Shown here one piece after another: positions 7,078-11,026 of a stretch of DNA of 11,026 bases. A program made the translations under genes and the position numbers. Where the stretch lies: NCBI GenBank assembly GCA_934515035.1, contig CAKSXP010000037.1:1-11026 (forward strand), read 5' to 3'. The notes below the pieces were generated by a model, which was not told the DNA's origin, made no database searches, and was given only the letters and a program-made list of their open reading frames with translations. This stretch comes from an uncultured Oscillospiraceae bacterium (GTDB taxonomy: Bacteria > Bacillota > Clostridia > Oscillospirales > Oscillospiraceae). Every line of letters starts with the position of its first letter. The first letter of the stretch is position 1.

Positions 7078-9302
7078 TATCTTGTCAGGCCGAAGGTGAG
7101 CGCGATCACGGGCACGCACCACAGCAGCATGAAGGTGACTGCGTTTGAAGCGGAGGCGGCGTCGAACGAGCCGGCCCAGCACAGGAAGAACATTATAACG
7201 AGTCCCATCACCGAGCCGATGACCGAAAGAACGGTGCACAGCCGCGCCGTGGAGCAGAGACGGGTCGCCGTTTCCGAAGCCTCGATCACCGGCGCAAGCC
7301 CTTCGCGCGAGAGAACGGCCGAAGGAACGGTATCCTCGCCCGGCTCCCTTGCAGAGATGGCAAAGCGGTCGGCAAAGGAGGGAAAGTCCAGTCCCTCCGC
7401 GGGTATTTTGAACTTCTGCTTAATGAGCAGCGGGGTGATGTTCACATCGCGTATTGCAAACAGAGGGACCTTTCTGCCGCGCAGCATCATGACGAGCGCA
7501 TCCTGAACGGAGGATACGGGAGAATAGCGGATGTTGAAAAAGCCGACAAGAGAACCGTTTATCGCGGTGAACAGAGTTGTTTTTGAAACTCCCTTGCGCG
7601 GCAGGCGGACGCCCATCAGCTGCATGAAGCCGGTAGAGCCGACATATACCTGATCTCCGCCGACATAGGCGGTAAAGCCGCCGCCCTCATGGTATGAGAA
7701 GTTTTCAACATGGCGCATCGCGCAGCCGTTGCGGCGCATAAGCTCCGTGAAGGACGCGGCCAGCGCGCAGCCGGAGGCGGCCAGGACGCTGCCGGTGCAG
7801 CTTATTACGGAGTCGGTGAAAGAGCCTTCAACGATGCGCACGCTGTCGATGCCCAGCGTTCCGGCGGGAAAGATGTCCGAGTCGGTGACGACGATGCGCC
7901 CGGCTTTGCTGATCTCGGAACTGCCGCGCCAGCCCGCAACGGCGGCGCCGCTTTTGAACATGCGCTTTGCCGCAACGCAGTATGGCAGCGCGAAGCTGAT
8001 AAGACCGGAGAGCGATGAGCTGACGGCGATGAGGATGGACAGTATGTGGAAGAAGGCGCCGAACTGTCCCTTCGCCGCGGCCACGATGGCAAACAGGAAC
8101 GATGCCACGATGAGAAGCGGCGCGCAGGTGAGATATGCCTCTTCCGCGCAGTCGGGTTCTTCCGCGCGGCGTACAAACCCGGTTATCGGTATGCGGAATT
8201 TCATCAGCGCACCCGTGCCGTCTCCCACGCCCTGTTCGGCGGAGACGACATATGGCGACCTTGCGTGAGCGGCTGTGAAGAAGCTGATGCGCAGTGCGCT
8301 GCACCCGAGCCGCGAACCCCAGAGTGCAAAGAGAACGGACAGCGAGGACACCGCGCAGAAGGGAAGACCGTATGCTTCGTTTCCCGTTGCGGCGATGATG
8401 ACGGCGTCCAGGACCGAGAAAATACACGACAGGGAGCAGAGTGCCTCGGCCGCAGGGGCTCCGCGCAGGATGCTCATGATGCCGGCGGTGAAAACATCCA
8501 GTCCGGTTATCATAACGGCAAGCTGGATTATCAGGCACATGACGGCGCATGCGCTGACGCTGCTGCCGAGCGCGCCCGCGAGCGGGAGCGAGGAGCCGTA
8601 TGCAAACGTGATGTATACAAGCAGCGCGGTCAATGCAAAGGCTATGCGGGTGCGGAAGCGGAAGGTCTTTGCCTGCGCGCCGTAAAAGCGTGAGGCCTTT
8701 TCCGCCGGCATCTCCGGAAACTCGTCGTCCTCGTCCTCTCCGGGCTGCTGCCCGGCGGCGCTCTGTGCGCGCTGTTTTCCGGCGGCGGCAAGTGCGCCGA
8801 TAAGTCCGAGGACAGGCGCGAGAAAGTTTTCGCCGCGTCCGCGCTGCGGGATAAGGTGGCTGTATTTGTCTTTTATGCCGGAGGCGATGTCCGTCAGGAC
8901 GGGTCTCCGGCCGTTTTCCCGTCCCTCGCCGGCGTTGGAGTCCGACTCATAGCCGGCGGAGGCATATTCCTCTTCCCCGTCCGCGTTTATTTCGTCCGAG
9001 GTGAACAGAGGCTCAGGTTCGGGCTCGGGTTCGAACTCGGGCTCGGGTTCCGGTTCAGGCTCCGGCTTGGGCGCTGGTTTGCCGGGAGCCTCCGGTTCGG
9101 GGTCCGGCGCGAACACCGGATCATCCGATGAGAACGACGCGGCGGCGACCTCTTTGGCCGCCTCGATAACGATACCGCGGCTCCGCGAAGCTTTTTCGTC
9201 CTCTCCGTTCAGAATGGACTCCGTCCTGTATTCGGCGAGTATGGATTCCAGACTGAACTCTTCGCCTGACAGGTCGAATTTATTGCTGTCGAATTCAGAC
9301 AT
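7077..9302 (-). CDS. P1B-type ATPase-like membrane protein lacking catalytic motifs (pseudo-ATPase)
   Basis: This 741-aa protein starts with about 200 acidic, low-complexity residues, including a Glu-Pro run at 67-98. Hydrophobic segments follow at about 217-236, 246-276, 284-306, 310-330, 391-410, 413-442, 684-709 and 716-739: the eight-helix plan of P1B ATPases. After the sixth helix, FALPYCVAAKRMFKSGAAV and SSEISKAGRIVVTD (461-474) align with the stretch leading to DKTGTLT, but the motif reads DSDIFPAGTL. GGGFTAYVGGDQVYVGS (540-556) matches the end of an N domain, and INGSLVGFFN (581-590) and GRKVPLFAIRDVNITPLLI (609-627) match the second half of a P domain, with IRDVN for TGDN. CPC aligns with LSG (431-433), HP with CA; TGE and GDGxND are absent. 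I infer no ATP-driven pumping. AGGGAG inside rlmB sets the start; the gene follows rlmB by 3 bases. No stops or frameshifts interrupt it. True function is unknown. Confidence 0.75.
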   Translation of the reverse strand: MSEFDSNKFDLSGEEFSLESILAEYRTESILNGEDEKASRSRGIVIEAAKEVAAASFSSDDPVFAPDPEPEAPGKPAPKPEPEPEPEPEFEPEPEPEPLFTSDEINADGEEEYASAGYESDSNAGEGRENGRRPVLTDIASGIKDKYSHLIPQRGRGENFLAPVLGLIGALAAAGKQRAQSAAGQQPGEDEDDEFPEMPAEKASRFYGAQAKTFRFRTRIAFALTALLVYITFAYGSSLPLAGALGSSVSACAVMCLIIQLAVMITGLDVFTAGIMSILRGAPAAEALCSLSCIFSVLDAVIIAATGNEAYGLPFCAVSSLSVLFALWGSRLGCSALRISFFTAAHARSPYVVSAEQGVGDGTGALMKFRIPITGFVRRAEEPDCAEEAYLTCAPLLIVASFLFAIVAAAKGQFGAFFHILSILIAVSSSLSGLISFALPYCVAAKRMFKSGAAVAGWRGSSEISKAGRIVVTDSDIFPAGTLGIDSVRIVEGSFTDSVISCTGSVLAASGCALAASFTELMRRNGCAMRHVENFSYHEGGGFTAYVGGDQVYVGSTGFMQLMGVRLPRKGVSKTTLFTAINGSLVGFFNIRYSPVSSVQDALVMMLRGRKVPLFAIRDVNITPLLIKQKFKIPAEGLDFPSFADRFAISAREPGEDTVPSAVLSREGLAPVIEASETATRLCSTARLCTVLSVIGSVMGLVIMFFLCWAGSFDAASASNAVTFMLLWCVPVIALTFGLTR
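9009..9104 (-). repeat. Glu-Pro repeat coding region
   Basis: Imperfect hexamers of the type GARCCN code for a Pro-Glu run at residues 67-98 of the 741-aa protein, broken by one Phe and a Gly-Lys-Pro-Ala-Pro-Lys stretch. Such runs form stiff extended rods in other proteins (for example TonB). The tract may vary in length by replication slippage. Confidence 0.75.
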
Positions 9303-9305
9303 TTT

Positions 9306-10064
9306 TTATGACTCCCTGCTCCGTTGACGAAGCGCTTCATAGATCACGATCGCGGCGGAGGCCGACGCGTTGAGGGAGGATATCCTCCCGCGCATCGGGA
9401 TGCTGACCAGAAAGTCGCAGTTTTCCGCAACAAGGCGGCCCATACCGTCGCCCTCGGAACCGATCACAAGGCACATCGGGCCGCGAAAATCGGTCTGCCA
9501 CAGACTGCTTGTACCGTCGGCCGCCGTGCCGTAGACCCAGAGCCCGGCGTCCTTCAGCTCGCGTATCGCGGCTGTGAGGTTGGCCACCCGCGCAACGGGC
9601 ATATGCTCGGCGGCTCCGGCGCTGGCCTTGTCCACTATTGAGGTCAGGCCCGCGCTGCGGCGCTTCGGGATGATGATGCCGTGAACTCCCGCGCACTCGG
9701 CGGTCCTTATGATAGCGCCGAGATTGTGGGGATCGCTTATCTCGTCACAGACGATGACAAAGGGGGGCTCGCCGCGCTCCTGCGCGATCGCAAGGATATC
9801 CGCGACAGAGCAGTATTCGCGCACGGCGGCCAGAGCGACCACGCCCTGGTGCGCGCCCGTTGCACTCATGCCGTCGAGCTTGCGGCGGTCCGCCTCCACG
9901 ACGACGACGCCCATACCGCGAGCGGTGGAAGCGATGTGGCCCAATGTTTTGTCAACGTCGCCTTTGGCTATATATATCTTATCGATGGCTCTTCCCGCGC
10001 GGAGAGCCTCCCGGACCGCGTTGCGGCCCTCGATTATGCTTTCGCTGTCTTTTTCAAATGCCAT
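9306..10064 (-). CDS. rlmB: TrmH/SpoU-family rRNA 2'-O-methyltransferase (RlmB-like)
   Basis: This 252-aa SPOUT-fold enzyme transfers a methyl group from SAM to a ribose 2'-OH; the best-known relative, RlmB, acts on G2251 of 23S rRNA. The N-terminal substrate-binding domain runs about 7-80 (IIEGRNAVREAL, GAHQGVVALA). The catalytic SpoU domain shows motif 1 DPHNLGAIIRTAECAGVHGI (111-130) with Asn114 and Arg120, motif 2 LVIGSEGDGMGRLV (199-212) with Glu204, and motif 3 SIPMRGRISSLNASASAAI (221-239), forming the deep knot that binds SAM. GGAGG five bases upstream supports the ATG. It begins 15 bases after metK ends, so SAM synthesis and use are encoded side by side, and it runs into the 741-aa gene with a 3-base gap. 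Length and N-domain fit RlmB; a tRNA-specific relative cannot be excluded. Confidence 0.9.
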   Translation of the reverse strand: MAFEKDSESIIEGRNAVREALRAGRAIDKIYIAKGDVDKTLGHIASTARGMGVVVVEADRRKLDGMSATGAHQGVVALAAVREYCSVADILAIAQERGEPPFVIVCDEISDPHNLGAIIRTAECAGVHGIIIPKRRSAGLTSIVDKASAGAAEHMPVARVANLTAAIRELKDAGLWVYGTAADGTSSLWQTDFRGPMCLVIGSEGDGMGRLVAENCDFLVSIPMRGRISSLNASASAAIVIYEALRQRSRES

Positions 10065-10079
10065 GACGGCCTCCGTTTT

Positions 10080-11026
10080 TTATTTAATGTATGCTTTGAG
10101 CGCATCCGCCATATCGGTGTGCTCCCAGGGGAGATCGACGTCCGTTCTTCCGAAGTGACCGTAAGCCGCTGTGGGCAGGTATATCGGACGGCGAAGGTCG
10201 AAGCGGTTTATGATCTGTGCGGGACGAAGGTCAAAATTCTCGGAGACGATGCGGGAAATGTCGCCGTCGGGAATGACTCCGGTGCCCTGAGTATCGATAA
10301 ACACGGAAACGGGGCGCGCAACGCCGATGGCGTAGGCTATTTCGATATGGCAGCGGCGGGCAAGGCCGGAAGCTACGACGTTTTTGGCGATGTATCTGGC
10401 CATATATGCTGCGCTGCGGTCTACCTTGGTCGGGTCCTTGCCGGAGAAGCAACCGCCGCCGTGGGAGGCGTAGCCGCCGTAGGTATCGACGATTATCTTG
10501 CGGCCGGTGAGACCGGAATCGCCGACGGGACCGCCGACGACAAAGCGCCCGGTGGGGTTTATGAAGATCTTTGTATCCGCGCCCATGAGGTTTTCGGGGA
10601 TGATGGGCTTTATGACCGTTTCCATGACGGCCTCGCGCAGCTCGCTTATGCCTATCTCGGGCGAGTGCTGGGTGGATACGACGATGGCGGGGACATGGGA
10701 GACGCAGCCGTTTTCGTCGTACTGGATGCTGACCTGGGTCTTTCCGTCCGGACGGAGCCAGGGGAGCTCGCCGGATTTGCGGACCTCCGCCAGACGGCGG
10801 GCGAGCTTGTGGGCATAGGAGATCGGCGCGGGCATGAGCTCCGGCGTTTCGTCGCAGGCGTAGCCGAACATCATGCCCTGATCTCCGGCTCCGGTCTCGG
10901 CCTCGTCCGCGCTGTCGTAGGATCTGTTCACGCCCTGCGCGATGTCGGGACTCTGCCCGTGGAGGGAGGTCAGGATGGAACAGGACTTGTAGTCAAAGCC
11001 GTATTCCGGCTTGTCATAGCCTATCC
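10080..11026 (-). CDS. metK: S-adenosylmethionine synthetase (5' end outside window)
   Basis: The gene encodes the cytoplasmic enzyme that makes SAM from methionine and ATP. The frame stays open to the window edge: codons above the GTG at 10931 read [20 protein letters not shown], the standard MetK sequence, so that GTG is an internal Val and about 70-80 N-terminal residues lie outside. The visible 314 residues hold the signature [52 protein letters not shown] with the phosphate-binding Lys and Asp residues, and the C-terminal PLP-like end [14 protein letters not shown]. The second signature has Cys where GGGAFSGKD is usual, a mild change. The C-terminus is complete. rlmB follows with a 15-base gap and no terminator, so co-transcription is likely. 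No SAM riboswitch can be judged because the leader is not in the window. Confidence 0.95.
   Translation of the reverse strand, partial: IGYDKPEYGFDYKSCSILTSLHGQSPDIAQGVNRSYDSADEAETGAGDQGMMFGYACDETPELMPAPISYAHKLARRLAEVRKSGELPWLRPDGKTQVSIQYDENGCVSHVPAIVVSTQHSPEIGISELREAVMETVIKPIIPENLMGADTKIFINPTGRFVVGGPVGDSGLTGRKIIVDTYGGYASHGGGCFSGKDPTKVDRSAAYMARYIAKNVVASGLARRCHIEIAYAIGVARPVSVFIDTQGTGVIPDGDISRIVSENFDLRPAQIINRFDLRRPIYLPTAAYGHFGRTDVDLPWEHTDMADALKAYIK

Noticed and set aside
4905..7148. A 747-codon open frame on the plus strand opposite the EF-G-like gene
   Set aside because: The minus strand encodes a full EF-G-family protein with recognisable motifs. The antisense frame is repetitive, rich in Gly, Ala, Val, Leu and Asp, and results from strong codon bias of the real gene. 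It has no recognisable domain.
7077..9302. Annotating the 741-aa protein as an active copper or zinc exporter
   Set aside because: The phosphorylation, hinge, actuator and metal-site motifs are not present, so active transport is not supported.
9001..9327. A Gly-Ser repeat protein on the plus strand
   Set aside because: It is only the reverse reading of the Glu-Pro repeat in the 741-aa gene.
10429..10500. The Cys in the Met[10 protein letters not shown] signature as a sign of an altered enzyme
   Set aside because: All other signature residues are intact and Ala-to-Cys is a mild change, so normal activity is expected.

Overview
The window looks like a piece of a low-to-moderately GC-rich Firmicutes chromosome, most plausibly a gut clostridium of the Oscillospirales type. 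This is inferred from the AGGAG-type ribosome binding sites, near-consensus sigma-A promoters, a DUF4358-type lipoprotein, a stand-alone EF-G paralogue and MATE/MarR genes. No rRNA, tRNA, CRISPR array, insertion sequence or phage gene was seen. Both ends cut through genes.

Left part (1-3251): the 3' portion of a plus-strand amidohydrolase (8-oxoguanine deaminase / AtzB-like) converges on a minus-strand operon, and the two share a strong hairpin that can terminate in both directions. The operon, read leftward from about 3216, encodes a membrane-anchored SGNH hydrolase, a DUF4358-like lipoprotein and a MarR regulator. The genes are 12 and 1 nt apart, and each downstream ribosome binding site touches or lies within the end of the gene before it.

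Middle (3252-4850): a divergent intergenic region carries one near-consensus promoter in each direction. A 12-helix MATE exporter follows on the plus strand and ends at a clear intrinsic terminator.

Right part (4851-11026), all minus strand, in order of transcription: metK (5' end outside the window), rlmB/trmH-type rRNA 2'-O-methyltransferase, a 741-aa membrane protein, then an EF-G-like GTPase with its own promoter and terminator. metK, rlmB and the 741-aa gene are packed with 15 and 3 nt gaps and are probably co-transcribed, joining SAM synthesis to a SAM-dependent RNA methyltransferase and the membrane protein.

The most unusual item is the 741-aa protein. By reading, it has the membrane/P-domain/N-domain layout of a heavy-metal (P1B) P-type ATPase, but every hallmark catalytic motif appears to be lost or rewritten (DKTGT, TGE, CPC, HP, TGDN, GDGxND), and a long acidic, Glu-Pro-rich N-terminal region is added. 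It looks like a maintained pseudo-ATPase rather than a decaying gene. The second is the EF-G paralogue, whose G-domain motifs differ from canonical EF-G (Tyr for the catalytic His, SKxD for NKxD).
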